A stretch of DNA of 64,000 nucleotides. Origin: Marisa cornuarietis (taxonomy: Eukaryota; Mollusca; Gastropoda; Architaenioglossa; Ampullariidae). Under the pieces are notes generated by a model. It saw nothing but the letters and a program-made list of their open reading frames with translations, had not been told where the DNA came from and searched no databases. The stretch is from NCBI GenBank assembly GCA_004794655.1, contig SMMW01000554.1, positions 11,363,501 through 11,427,500 on the forward strand, read 5' to 3'. Within the stretch, counting starts at the first letter, position 1, and every line of letters begins with the position of its first letter. This document shows, piece by piece, positions 27,581-40,404 of this stretch. The position numbers and the translations under genes are program-made.

Positions 27581-27769
27581 TGTGTGGCGCAGCAAACATC
27601 CCCATTCGACCCAGCTGTCGGAAGTGGGTACCTGACTCCAAAGAGGTTTGGGGGAGATAATGCAGCCAGGGAGAGGAAATGAGCACCGCCCTCACATAAA
27701 GCTGACCCCAAGAATAGTGAGGTCTCTAACATCTCACTCCCTTAGGTTAGGGAACGACCTTTACCTTTT

Positions 27770-28140
27770 AAAACACGACAGTATGATGGGGACCGTAATA
27801 CATGAAAGTGAAACTGGGAGAGTAGACACGACAGTAAATCGGGGACAGTGTGATGAAATTGTGATATACGATTATAAAACAGGAGCCGTGAGACACAAGA
27901 GTGAGACGCAGCAGCAAGACATGGACATTACGATGAGACAGTAAGACACTTTATAAAGACAATAAGAAGAGACAGTAGGACGGGAGCGGCAATAACAGAC
28001 GAGACGATGGTAACACGCGGGAGTAAGAAGGGGGGACGGTTATTTTAAAAAAAAAAACACGTAAGACACGACAGTAAGGTGAAACAGTAAGACACGTCAG
28101 TGAGACAGGGAAAATAAGACAGGACAGAAGACAAGACGTG
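27770..28140. repeat. Purine-rich degenerate short tandem repeat (GACAGTAAGACAC-like)
   Basis: The words GACAGTAAG, AAGACAC and GAGACA recur irregularly for about 370 bp. One strand is strongly purine-rich. No sensible ORF. Confidence 0.65.
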
Positions 28141-28564
28141 GATTGTATTTTTTATTCACTGCTTTCGGTTGTTCTTCATTTCACATTTCCCGCCACCGGA
28201 GTGATGGCACGCACCAACTGTAGCTGGGCAATCATTTGGAAAATAAGCACAGCGGAAGAGATCTCCTGCTAATTTGAAGTCGAAAGCAGTATTTGAAGCA
28301 AACACTTCATTTCTTGCCAATCGATTTGCGTCCAGAAAGAGTGTTGCTCTGCGGCGCATGCCTGGGTGGAAAACATTTCACGATAAGCGCTGTGTCGTTA
28401 CGGTTTGCGTTAAATATCAATTCGCATCTAAAAGTTATAAAAATTACAATCTCGCTGATTCACCAGCTGCTTCCATCGGTCATTTTTAGGCTAAGCGTTC
28501 TCAATCCCTTCAATAGCTCGTTGTTATTATTGAAAAATAAAAGTGCTTCCACCTAAAAGTGATT

Positions 28565-28715
28565 TCGCATTGTGAGGGGGGATGGAGATATGGGGGGCAC
28601 TAAGGCACGGAATGTGTGGGGAAATAGGTGCGGAATTTGTGGGGGGGGGGGATATGGGGAAGATGGAGGATGGAAGGGGCGAGGAGGGGAAAAGGCTAGG
28701 GTAGGTGTGGGAGGA
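28565..28715. repeat. G-rich tract with many G-runs
   Basis: Runs such as GGGGGG, GGGGGGGGGG, GGGG, GGG recur about every 5-20 bp on the plus strand; candidate G-quadruplex-forming region. It abuts the decayed Jockey-like LINE. Confidence 0.75.
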
Positions 28716-28721
28716 AGGTAG

Positions 28722-30450
28722 CTACTCCTTGACGCCGCAGGTGTTGTTTCCTGTTTCTGGTGCCCTCTTTTCCTGTTGTGGTCTCTGTGAGGTACTAAGT
28801 CTGTCATCACACGTGCACGTAGGAGGGTCCTTAAGCCTCATTATAGCTATTCGGGTTTGGTGGACTCTATCTGATTTGAGGAAAAGCAGAATATTACTAG
28901 GCTCGCCATCTAACAATCTCACGGTTCTGTATGGACACTGTTCTTATTGCTTCTGTATTTCTCTTGCCAGCTGATTTTTATTGCTGGCTTTATGGCTGTT
29001 TTTCTTTATTCTGGTAAAATAGTAATGTTTAGATTAATTACTTTAAGATTTGTATTTTGTTTACTGCCAGTCGAGTTAGTTTATCAACCTCTTCATTCCC
29101 TTTTATTATAACATGGGAAGGAACCCAGAGGAATCTACTGTCTCCATTTTCTTTGTCAATCCTACTTATGAGATCTAACAATTATTATGTCTTTGATATA
29201 TTATGTCTTTTCTATTGGATGATTTTAACGCCTGAAGTGCTAACAGTTATCCTGAAACTGCATGGTACTATCCTTGTGTCATGTCCTTCATTTTAGAGCT
29301 GTCTGTATGGCTCAGCTCAGCTGTGAAGATTGAGGTATGCGTCGGGAGTCTGGTGAAGATGGACTTGATGTCAGGAGGATGAACTCCCAGTCCGATCCCT
29401 TGTGTCTCTGGATCATGAGATCTGTCAATATATATCGGAATAAAGTCTTTGTAGATGGTGTTTAGTTTGAGCTTTGTTTCGCATGTGATTAGGTCCTGGT
29501 GTTCTTCTTTGCTGTATTTAGTAAAATGAAAGTCTATATGTGGCTGTGGACGTGTTAAGTGTGGTCTTTGCATGTTAGTGTGGGTAATGTGCTGTAATGC
29601 TTGATTCTTCTCCTTTCGTGTTGGATGTGTGGTTGGATAGTGGGCTGTTGTGTTCTGCGTGTGTGCGGCTGCGAGTAAATCTGTCGGACTGGATGTTCTG
29701 GTAGGAGATCTACAGTTTGTACTAGTAGTTTGGTGTCCTGTCCTTGATTATAAATTCTGTAGATTTCTGTCTTGTCTCAGATAACACTGTAGGTTTGGTG
29801 TGTATGAAGGTACTCCCAACACCACTTTTAGCGCCATGGTCTGCACTGACCGAAGTTTTGCTATTTGATTTCATCTTAGATAGACTAGATGTAGAGCCGC
29901 ATATAGTAATTTGGACATTAGATGGGCTTGGTAAAGGTTAAGCGGCGATTTTGAATTTGTTCTCATGTTGTTTCCAGTAGCCACTCTCATTGGATTTTTT
30001 GGCATATTTAGTTATTTTATCTAGATGTGGGGTCCAGCTTGCTTTGTCTTAAAAATTACTCCTAAGAATTGTACGTGAACTGTAGTTAAGGGATGTTTGG
30101 TTTCGTATTAATTTAAGATATTCTATTTTCTGGGATTTTTAAAAAATATTATTGCGTAGGTCTATGGGGCCATTATATTTTGATCGTTTTGCTAGTTCGT
30201 AATGGCCCTGTAGGATCTTATATATTCCTATAATTTTAGGTCTCCAATGATTATTTGTGTTACGTGTTTCTACTTTTCCTAGGAAAGAACTGTCATCTGC
30301 AAATTGTATGACTTTCACATGTGTTTCACTTTTGGTTGAGGTCACTTTTGTTAAACAACAAGGGACTAAGGACACTTCCCTGCTGGACTCCATTATTAGA
30401 CGATACCACTTTGGAAGTTTGCTTTTCGACCCTTACTGATCTGAGGTCAA
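28722..30450 (-). mobile_element. Decayed Jockey-like LINE: RT end, thumb and RNase H
   Basis: On the minus strand from high to low coordinates: VKVIQFADDSSFL (RT catalytic YxDD as FADD, about 30310-30280), then SWTPHLDKITKYAKKS (post-RT thumb, about 30030), then IPIYIDRSHDPET…STFTAEL-like RNase H start (about 29435-29310, written IYTDGS-like with changes), FLWVPSHVIIKGNEEVDKLT (RNase H end, about 29125-29060), then RTRIAIMRLKDPPTCTC (zinc-knuckle-like end, about 28860-28810). Frames are broken in many places. The order fits an inactive Jockey-superfamily element. Confidence 0.8.
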
Positions 30451-30459
30451 TTTTCAGTC

Positions 30460-32600
30460 AGAAAGAGTTATAAACATGTCAACATCCTAGTGAGCGACCA
30501 CTCAATCATTTTCTCTCATCTGACCAGTGTGTTACTGACACGTTTTCCCAACTCGTTCACAATGTTTAATCCAGAGTCTTCTTTAGAGAAAAATAAAAGC
30601 AATAACAAAACTGTTGCCTAGAGGTCTTTCCTGTTGCTAGCATCCAAGTCCAACTGCCTGGTCATCCAGTTATGTAAGGACCCTTAACAACATTTGTCTA
30701 CGTTTCCTATAAACCACCCTTAATTTTAACCTCATGTGTATCTGTATCTGTACCCATACAGTCGTCTTTTCCTTTATGTCGCTTTGTTTTCCACAGCGTT
30801 AACCCTTCTGACGTTGTCGTCCTTTCTTCCTATTTTAGGTCTAGTTGGTAATTTTTTTTAATGATTGGATAAAGCTCAGGGCAAAAGACTGTCTTCGAAA
30901 ACCTCGAAAGGGGGTATCTACTAAGAAATAGTATCTTTACGTGGTCAAAAAAATAGTTTGTATTCCACTAGATCTTTAGCATAAGTCTGTCAAGACAGAG
31001 ATATTGCAAAGATGACATTTGAAAGGAGCAAACAAATACGCTAGACATCGGGAAATAGCCTACAGATAAAATCCTTCCTAGGGGATTTTAAGTTTTCATT
31101 CTTCGCTTTCGTATTGGAACGGTTTGAGGCAGAAGAATGTCCTTCTGCTGCCTGTGTTGCCCAGCGAGGAAAGTCTGACGGTCCATGCGACAGTCCGATG
31201 CCGCCGTCTGACAGACAGTTCCGGAGGTGGCCAGGTTCCTAGACAAAATATTTACATGAGACGTCCCAGGCGCCGAGGTTATCAGTTCATCGTTTCCTAG
31301 TCTGCCAATTTCTCTTATATCCCTTACCTTCCTGGCGGCTTCTGATGGAATTCTGTAAAGAAATCACACTGCTCCAGCGCTGACAATCTGCTGGTATTAA
31401 GGGAGAGGTCTGGTGGGGATGGGGGAGAAATCGCACTGGCTAACAACAACCTAATGGCACACCCTTCTCTTTCCTGTAGTTCGTGTCTGGCCACTCTGCA
31501 ATGATTTATTCTTCTGTTTATTGTAGTCCTCTCTCTTTCACGCACGCACACACACACACACACTATACTCCACACACCCACCACTGCGATGTTTTCACAT
31601 GCTCTGTACCTTGTGCTTCCTCGCTGTTTCTTGGTGGATTCTCCACTGTGCCGCCCAGTAGGACACTGTTAAATCTTTTTTGCAGATCCCAATGTCTAAA
31701 GTTTTCGCAACACCTACTTCAAGACGCACTCGCGTTCTCCCACAGAGGCACATACCTGCACCCCAACCCCAGTACATACATACATACATACATGAAAACA
31801 TGGAGACAAACGAGGCACATATTTAGTTAGAGAGAGAGAGAAGGCAAACGACGGAGAGAGTGACAACCTGTACTTCAGAGTTGTCGGCATCCCGCTGTCC
31901 AAACGGTTCCTTGTCTAGACGCCCTGCCTGTCAAAGTGTTTTTTGATCAAATATTGTCACTTATAGGAACGTTTTGTAAGCTTGCGCTCTTCGGCTTGTG
32001 CTGGTAGCTGGGCCGTTCTGGGTGGGAAAAATCGGTTTTTTAAGTTCTACAGACTGTGATTAAAGAAAAATAAAATGTGTGAGGAGTATCAGCTGTGCGG
32101 AAACTTTCCCAAAGACCACTCCTCGGATCTCTGTTAGTCTCAAAGGACTTGCCATTTTCAAGTTCCTGAAGATGTTTGCTTATTGAACGCCACGCCTTCA
32201 CGACTATGTCTTCATCAATGCCTTTGGGGTAGCGCTTGCTACTAGGTTCATACTTGAAATTATCTATGATCGTTTTATGTTTCCCATTCATTTGAATTCT
32301 GTGGACATCAAACAGCGTTCAGCATTAAATTGTTTTGTCCCGTAGTGGACTGATACTGAATCCGTAATAGAGGGTGAATCAGTATAAAAGAGTTTGGGAG
32401 TCTGGGATTGAAGATGCTGAAATAGAGACTCCGACACTCGTTCACGGCAGTTAGTCTCGTCAAAATTAGTCTGTTATCATGTAATCGTACAGTTATCTCC
32501 TCATTTACATACACACTCTCCCAATTCATACACATACAAACCGTGCTTTTAAGTCATGGCTAAGCAGGAAAAAAACCTTAACTGCTGCCATTGGTTGCTG
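30460..32600. other. Intergenic, little recognised
   Basis: Only the unassigned ORF at 32040-32291 stands out. Confidence 0.5.
32040..32291 (-). other. Unrecognised 83-codon ORF with protein-like composition
   Basis: MNGKHKTIIDNFKYEPSSKR…DIVVKAWRSISKHLQELENG… Amino-acid composition is balanced and helix-forming, unlike the low-complexity ORFs around it. I do not recognise a family; it may be an exon, a transposon remnant or chance. Confidence 0.2.
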
Positions 32601-32602
32601 GA

Positions 32603-32603
<1 letters not shown>

Positions 32604-32633
<30 letters not shown>

Positions 32634-32690
32634 ATGGGTGTAGTGTTCGTTTGGGTGTGTGTAAGAGAGAGAAAGAAAGAATGAGTGTAG
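32604..32690. repeat. (GT)n(GA)n tract
   Basis: GT run then GA run, followed by a diverged second GTGTGTGTAAGAGAGAGAAA copy, i.e. a duplicated compound microsatellite. Confidence 0.85.
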
Positions 32691-32995
32691 AAGACTGAGG
32701 TTGGGTGTAATGTGTGTGCTATTTAGAGTATGTTGTTCCCTGTATGTAGTGTAGAGTTTAGTGTACAGTAAGTATGCATCATACGTATATTACTGGTACC
32801 AAGTAGCTCGGAATAAAGCCATTGTTATAGATATCTCAAATTGGTCTTGTTATTTGCCAGGACTAAGCGTCGTACAAGATGCAAGTTTGTAAAATTTCAG
32901 TGAATGCCCCTTGTCCAACGTAAATGAGTTTTGTGTTATAAAAGCTCGGATCGGCGAAATTACAAAGATCCGCAGATATGGCTAACAGAGTGAAA

Positions 32996-32998
<3 letters not shown>

Positions 32999-33055
<57 letters not shown>
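32999..33055. repeat. (GT)n microsatellite
   Basis: About 28 uninterrupted GT units. Confidence 0.97.
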
Positions 33056-33057
<2 letters not shown>

Positions 33058-33149
33058 GGGTGTGCATGAGTGCATATTAGCATGAAAGTTTGATTGTGTG
33101 AGCGGTTTGACAGATGAAAGTCAGGAGAGCTGATTGCCCTTTGTTTATA

Positions 33150-33222
33150 ATGTCCATAGAGCCTGCTGTTAAGTGTGAGGATGCGCTTTATAAATAACTT
33201 ATTATTATTATTATTATTATTA
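33150..33222 (+). repeat. Retroposon 3' tail ending in (ATT)n
   Basis: GGATGCGCTTTATAAATAAC then about eight ATT units (33199-33222). Same tail type as 27500 and 50167, plus orientation. Confidence 0.55.
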
Positions 33223-34397
33223 TAGTCGTATTTTATATGATAATCATTTATCAGCCTCATTTTTTGAAACTATTATTGTCTAAATTTGTCATGCACGTTC
33301 ACTTTGTCAGGACAAACGCCTGACATTTGCTTCCAAAATGTAATAGCCTTGGCTCCTTTATGCTTTTTGTACAGTTTTTTTTAAACTGAAAATAGTAAAG
33401 TTGCCTTGATTTTAAAAAAACAAACTTCCCCCTCACGCCCGTTATGCAAAGATTGCACGCCTGTACAGCGCCACAGGTGCATAAAAAACACGTACACACC
33501 TGATACAACCAGAAGCATACAGGGCTACAGACACATCCCATGCACGTGCATGCAGGCAGACTGACAAGCATCTGGAGGCTTACATACACTGACCTCCTAC
33601 AGCCAGATCAGTAGCAAAACCGCCTTTTGCATTTTATTGATTTTCGATATTCAATTTTCTGCAAGTTAGTTTTTCCGTTTTTGAGATGCCAGCAGTGACG
33701 CATTCATTCGTCTGACACTAACCGACAAGAATACCGAATGTATCCAATTGCGCCTGCGTCGTCTGCTGCAGACGCTGCGGGGGTCAAGAGGTTAGGCAAG
33801 GTCTACGGCCACGTCAGACTTGACAGTTGATCTCCTCTTTTCAAAAAGTTATGTTGCGATGGGGGGGGTCAGGGGCTCACGCGCTACATTTGTTGTGGGG
33901 AAAATTGTATTCCCCGTGTCACGTCTGTATAAACAAGACATTCTCGAAATCACTTTAAACTGCCCCCCCAAAACACTTACCTGTGCATCTATGTACTCAT
34001 CTTTGTACTTATTCGAATGGATTTTATTTCGATTTATTTTTGTTATTGCGACTCAAGCGTTCTGTTTCATATAAGAGCAATATGTGTGTACTTGATATGT
34101 TTGTATTTATATATAAAGTGGGAAGCCGAAATCTACAACAATCAAAATTTTACTTGTTATTTTCTATCATATTGTCCGCAGATGATGTTGCTCTGGCTCG
34201 GGATGACCTCTCTCACTTCACAAACAAGACAGTAAAGTATGAACATGTGTCAGCTTCGTCCTGTTTCCGACATCTCTCGGTCAAGAGGTTGCGCCAGTTC
34301 TACAGGCCTGTTAAATATGGCAGTTTGATTTTCTTGCTTCGAATAAATAAGCACTGTCTCTCCATCTCTCTCTCCCCATATTTTTCTCTCGCTCGCT

Positions 34398-34445
34398 CTG
34401 TGTGTGTGTGTGTGTGCGCGCGCGCGCGCGCGTGCCTGCGTGTGC
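34398..34445. repeat. (GT)n(GC)n tract
   Basis: GT units passing straight into about eight GC units; strongly alternating, Z-DNA-prone. Confidence 0.92.
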
Positions 34446-35441
34446 ATCTCTGTCCATTGTGCTTGAGTGAAAGCTAAATCAAGTACTGCGCCTGACAGAA
34501 GACAGAACAGCATATTCAAGTTTCCAAGTCATATATTACTTAAAAAGAAACGGAAAACATTTATCTGGAAAAATAGATGGCCACCCTGTAGCTATCCGCC
34601 AAAAGCACTCACGCATCACAGCACGACACTCCACTGAAACTCCGTCTGCCGGAATAGTCAGACCACAGTCACGAAAGACGCTCAACCTGGGGCTGTTCCC
34701 ATGAATCGGAAGTATCTGGATATCCCGGAGTTAGTTTACCTCCACTCCTCAGCTACAGAGTATGCTGAATCGGGAGCCATGGAGCAAGCGCGAGACAAAG
34801 TCTATAGTTTTGACTGTTATTAAGGAACGCAGCCATTTCATCCGACCCACAGCTATCCACGAGTTAAGTTTACTTTCACTCCTTAGACAGGGTCAGGTAA
34901 ACTGCGAGGTCATCCTGAAAGTTCACGCGTTTCTGCCGGAACGTGGACTTGACGTCCTATGCTTTTATTGCTTTGAGGAAGATGGTGGCCGCCGCTACAC
35001 TCATGGCTTCCCGCTTTCTTTGTGTGTGAGTTGTAAGGCTAGTTTTAACGGATCCACATATTTTTGGCCCCCGTAAGTGAAAACAGGAGAGAGCATTACT
35101 TTTTGATATTTGGCTATTTACAAGTTCACGCTATGACATTGAGCGATTCAAGCAATGTGTAAATTAACGTATTGCGAGCATAGGCCAAAAGAAAGAAGAG
35201 GACAGGGATGGTTGTTTGTGTGTTTGTGTTGTTTGTTAAGCTTTGATCTGGAAATGTACCACTTACCGGGCGTCTCTGATGATGTAAAAACGATCTCCTA
35301 AAGGAACTTTTGGAAGCTAAGCTCGCACAAATATAACAGAAGACCTTACAATTTCACTAATACCGTGGATAGTCGCCTGAATGCAGTGAGAAAAAGGAGA
35401 ATCTAGACCAACGGGCACCCCACGAACTGACGGAGTGACTG

Positions 35442-35530
35442 CAATAATAATAATAATAGCGCTTTCCTCCAATATCAAAGGCTAGTTCAAAGCGATTGAC
35501 AAAAAGATAAACACAAATAGATTTGCCACA
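35442..35530 (-). repeat. Retroposon 3' tail ending in (ATT)n, reverse
   Basis: (AAT)n at 35442-35458 followed by AGCGCTTTCCTCC…; on the minus strand a body ending GGAAAGCGCT(ATT)n. Same tail family as 50167-50239. Confidence 0.5.
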
Positions 35531-36182
35531 ATGCTAATAATGGTCTCAAAACAAAGAGTTCATTGTGTTCCCAATTACGGTAGCTACTCATGTTGAGAAG
35601 GTGAAAGCCATCAGCATAGATGCAGTCACTTAAACTCAGTGCCACTACAAAAATATCACTTTCTAGCTTCCTCTTCTCTTCTTCTCTGACAGTCTTTTTG
35701 TCCTACAATTGTGATAGTTTCAGTGGTTATAGTAGTGGTGGTGGTGGTGGTCGTGGTGGCAGCAACAACATATAATTGTCCATTTTTGGCGCACACAGGA
35801 CTGTTAAAGAAGTAGCATCAACACAGTGGCAGTGAAGAAACAGAAGGCAAGATTGAAGACAAGAGATCAGAGGATCGAGTCCAGGCTCCTTGACTCACGT
35901 ACATCCAGTATCTAAAACAACGCGGGAAATGTTGCGAAGAAAATGGACCGTAGAGCAGAAGGCGTTGAACACCTGCATGTAAGTGAGGAATGAAACCAGC
36001 AAGCGAAAGACCGGAGTCGAGGTGACGCAGGTATGGGTGTTAAGACATTACACGATGAAGAAGGCAACAATGGGGCACAGACTCGGAAAACCAGTCCAGA
36101 ACACTGGCAGGCAAACGCAACTAAAAACGCATATCAGCAGTATTCAACAGACACCAAACACGACGAAAACCCACGTACACTA

Positions 36183-36262
36183 ACAGTTAAAAAAAAAAAG
36201 ACAGGGAGAGCTAATCCCTTCACGCCGGTAAGGCGAAGGGACATCACACGTCTTCCTTCAGC
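36183..36262 (-). mobile_element. SINE fragment, copy 2 (reverse)
   Basis: On the minus strand: GATGTCCCTTCGCCTTACCGG… GATTAGCTCTCCCTGTC then poly-T. Same block as 26826-26880 in the other copy, lacking the tRNA-like head. Confidence 0.6.
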
Positions 36263-37509
36263 AGCAACCCTTTGAACAGATTGGATTATCATCCGTGTTG
36301 AAAAATTAGGTATGATAGCGTGTGATAACCAGCGCAATTGTTAGACAAAGAAAAAAACGTTCTTGACTCTTGCTGAAATCTCTTCTCCTTGCTGACACTA
36401 TGATTTGTTGTCAGACTGACCCTTATGACTTCCTGTGTTCTGGTATCATGATTACAGTGGAGACGAATTGAAAATAGTTCATCGGAAACTACAAATAAAA
36501 AAGTTCCAAACCCGCGAAGTCAAAAGGAAAGTCCGATGCTGGTACAGCTCTAGACCGCTTGTTATAAGAATAATATTGCCAGAATTGTGAAATTTGAATA
36601 TCTAAGTTTTATCTTCTCTTTTATATTCACCAGCTCTCTCGCCATCAGACTTTCACTTCTTCCGCTCTATAGACGTATTCGTCAAAGAAAAATGCTTTCA
36701 GGAAAATGTGGACATAGTTTATTGGCGTCAGAGATTCAGATTTTATGCAAATCGAATAAATGCAATGACATCACGCTGATAATAGTCTGCTGAGCATCGT
36801 GGTGCTTATTCTGAGTAAAAAAAAAAGTCAGTTCTGAAAAGAGTTATGTGCCCTGAAAATGGACAGTTAACAAAATTAAACGTTTAGGATGACCCAGATG
36901 TATGTGGTGGGTGGGGCGCCTCTCTCGGGAGTTAAGAGTCCTCCTGGTTATGCCTCTTGTATTTAAAACAATCCGTAGTCCAAACAATCTTGTAACTAGA
37001 AAACGTTGGGTAGGAAAAAAAGACGACATTCCTGTCGAATCGTTCAGCAGCAGATATTAAAACAACACAACGTAAAATAGTTTTTAACTTTCCCAGCCCT
37101 GACTAAGACATGCGTGGTCGGGAATGTCGTTCGGATTAATCAGGCTGTCGTCTGGGTCTTCGTTTATCTTTGCATCACGAACCTGCAACAGACATTTATT
37201 ATATTGGCTTTACTTACTTCACCTCTCATCGTTTACCTAAGCTCGTATATTTTGGCCACCTTTTTTTCTTGAAACATTTCCAGGACTTTACTTGATGAAA
37301 AAAATATGATTTTATTTATTGCGCGTAATGAAACCAAATGCGTGTGTTTTTAATCCATATTTTCAATAAACGACCAGGGAATTTGATTTTTTTTTGTTTA
37401 CATTTACACCTCTTTATCTCTCTGTCTCTCTCTTTCATTTTTCATGCGTCTTGAGTGCCACGTTTTACAACCCTACCGTCATTCTGAGCCAACGTTTCAT
37501 GGTACTTCG

Positions 37510-37625
37510 AACTAATTCGATAAAGCTCTGAAGAATTCTTTAACATGAAGGAATTGATTCCAGTCGCCTTCCCCTTACAGATAAAACCCACCCGTCTAAT
37601 CAACCGGTGGTGCCTCCTTTAGACC
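37510..37625 (+). repeat. Dispersed repeat A, copy 2
   Basis: Second copy of the repeat at 23430-23545, same orientation; it runs up to a CA microsatellite that starts at 37640. Confidence 0.55.
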
Positions 37626-37634
37626 CAGATTGTT

Positions 37635-37639
<5 letters not shown>

Positions 37640-37680
<41 letters not shown>
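37640..37680. repeat. (CA)n microsatellite
   Basis: About 20 CA units. Confidence 0.97.
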
Positions 37681-37681
<1 letters not shown>

Positions 37682-38243
37682 TCACTTATTCTCTATCTCT
37701 TTTTACACACACGAACGACGCACGCACACACATATAAAAATCTGCAAACGGTGTCTCTAAACTTAACTCTTCCATCTTCCGGAATCACAATTACAACGGT
37801 ATCTACAAGTACCCCTACCTGTAGATCCATGACTGCATCGTTATCCACCACCATCAAGTCTGTTGCTGTTTCGGTGTTTATAGAAGGGTACGTCACAAGG
37901 ATCAATACTTAGCCCGCTTTTGTTTCCGCTGCTGATAAATTATCTCGCACAAAAGGTTGTTGTCCCCTGAGGCACGCTTCCAGATGAAGCAATGATATTC
38001 GCGCATTAATAATCAGAGAGATAAGAGCAATAATGGATCAAAACTTCAAAGCTGACCCCTGCAAGCCCAGAAGCGCTGTGGCTTCGTGGTTCGCTCTCAA
38101 TCACCGTAAACCTTTCAAAAAGGAAGATGACAATTACCCAATGGTCACCACGCAGTCACGCACCGCAGTCTGTCTGTGGTGGTCTTGTCTGTTCTGTGTC
38201 AGAGACTGAATTTAACAATAAACTATAAAAATCACGCTTTCTC

Positions 38244-38245
<2 letters not shown>

Positions 38246-38302
<57 letters not shown>
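38246..38302. repeat. (GT)n microsatellite
   Basis: About 28 GT units. Confidence 0.97.
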
Positions 38303-38305
<3 letters not shown>

Positions 38306-39454
38306 AGACTTTAGCATTCAAGCATTATAAACATCTGTCTCTCCTGTTGAGCGAAATCGCTCGTTCCGGTAGTGTTACAGTTTGCGCAAAAAGTCAGCGT
38401 GGAATGCTAGCGTGCACACCTGTGCGTGTGCAGCTCTCCATGTACTTTTGTGACAGTGCCTGGTTGCATTATTAAACAAACCAATTACCTTGTTTTTTTT
38501 TCCTATCTTGTTTGTCCTCGTGTCGTCTAATTAATGTCTTTTCTTGATTTACTTTCATTATCCTAGACAATCAGTGACGCAATGAGAATGATAGATGAAA
38601 GTCCGGTTTGGTTTTTTTTCTGTTTTTTTTTCTGACCTTTTTTCTTCCATTTCTCCTCTCTTTCCTTCTATCTCTTTCCTTCGTCTCTTCTTTCTCTACC
38701 TCTGTCTTTCCCTCCACCAATGTCCTCTAAATCTGCCTCCTCCCCTTCTTTTTCTTTGTGAAGAGTTCCAAAGAATCTTACAGAAACGTGAAGCTTAAAG
38801 ACCGAGACGAAAAGAAAGGAAGCTAAGCAGAATGCACGCTGATGACCGGGAAAGTGAAAAAAGGAAGAGAAAGCAGGTCCTCGCTTTACAAAGGAGCGCG
38901 ATGCCTGGGCTGGCTGATAGCGTTTATGACTCTGCCAGTTCTAAGGAGAACAAAGTGAATTATTTTCATGTCTTCTGACGACTATTTGCATGCAGCAACA
39001 AGGGTTAATCAGTATTGATTGCGCTGGAAGTGGGTGATTTATGCCGAGGTCAGAAGGACCTCGACTCCCGCGTTCGAGTAAAGAAGGAGGCTGAAGATGC
39101 AAGATGCCGTCTTGCAGGGGAGATTTGTGGGGAGGGAGGGTGAAGGGGGCAGCGAGGCATTGGAGAGATGGTTGCGGTATGTGGGGAAATGTTGGTTGCT
39201 AGCCCCCTAGTCCTGGGTTGGGTACAGAAGTCCACGCTCTCGATCTGTTGAGCAGATAATTAATGGCATGAACCTGATAACATTTGATAGAACCTGAACG
39301 AATTTTTCTGGGTTTTTTGTCTTCTTTGGCTAAATCGTATTCGAATTCTTCGAGCAATGCGCTATTGACGTGTTTGCCAACATGCTTGCGTTGCTGTCGA
39401 CCAATGTAGTCAGTCGGCAAAACACTCTGTATGTAGGTGCGTGTGCACACGCGC

Positions 39455-39457
<3 letters not shown>

Positions 39458-39515
<58 letters not shown>
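39458..39515. repeat. (GT)n microsatellite
   Basis: About 29 GT units, preceded by a GTGCACACGCGCAC palindromic stretch. Confidence 0.97.
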
Positions 39516-39520
<5 letters not shown>

Positions 39521-39693
39521 TTCTCAGTCTTAACCTCCATACATTGGCTAAAAATCATTCAGCACTTTCCTTGTAAGTAGTGAGCTCATCTTCTGCCTGG
39601 TGAAGAAACCTAGTGTTCAAGACCACACGAGATGCAAGAACCACTGAGTCCATACGAAATATTCCTTTCAGTATCCTCCCACACCCATATGGC

Positions 39694-39741
39694 CTAGCTG
39701 CTTTTGTCTTCCAATTCTGCAGATCTGAGTAACAAAGGGGA
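39694..39741 (-). CDS. Weak candidate for the dipeptidase terminal exon
   Basis: After a TATTCAG acceptor, phase 0 reading gives 15 codons (SPLLLRSAELEDKSS) and TAG. Phase fits exon 11, but the polypyrimidine tract is poor and there is no Cys or hydrophobic GPI signal. Offered only because no better terminal exon was seen. Confidence 0.12.
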   Translation of the reverse strand, partial: SPLLLRSAELEDKSS

Positions 39742-40404
39742 CTGAATACTACTACCGCTGTAGACACGGTGGTGGTACCACTATTTGCTCGTGCTAGTCG
39801 TGCACAAACTATCACGTGCGAGATCAGTCATGTCTTTATCTCAAAATACCCATTGCCATACCCTTATCTATCAGTATGTAGTTTCAGTCTCATCGTGCCC
39901 TCTTTCTACGATGTGCATTAAAAGAATGCGAATTCACCCCCAATAACTTGAAAATACTTTAATACATTTGGTCAAAGACTCTTCTTCATCTCAAGCTGTT
40001 TGTGATAAACATGTGATCCAACGAAAATAAAATGTAAATAGTTTGCCTCGTTTCTTACGTTAATGCTAAAAACACACCTTTCATTACTATTTCATACTAA
40101 GAAGAAGACTGTATAGCCTGCTCGTTAATTACTTTTGCAACTGTTTACCCTTCTATTCACACTAATACAAGCACAGAACCATCTAATAAGCAGCCCGATC
40201 GTCTTTTGCCGGTTCACCAACACCTCATTTAGGAAGGGCGTCTCTGAGAAAAACCTCTATAGAAAAGGAACAGAGTTTGGTCCAAATAGTAATGAGTTCA
40301 ACAATAAGGAAGGATACTTGCACACGAGGGGAGTTGATCGTCGAGAACGGTGGCAGAATATGACTACATTTTCTCACTTTAGTTGAAGACTTGTCCACAC
40401 CTAC

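Larger units (their letters stand above)
33230..36180. other. Intergenic, little recognised
   Basis: Contains the GT/GC tract at 34398, the reverse retroposon tail at 35442 and a GGT run at 35730-35760. The 104-codon ORF at 34762-35076 is unassigned. Confidence 0.5.

Noticed and set aside
34170..34260. ADD motif (LSADDVALARDDLSHF), possible RT
   Set aside because: No other RT block around it; probably chance.
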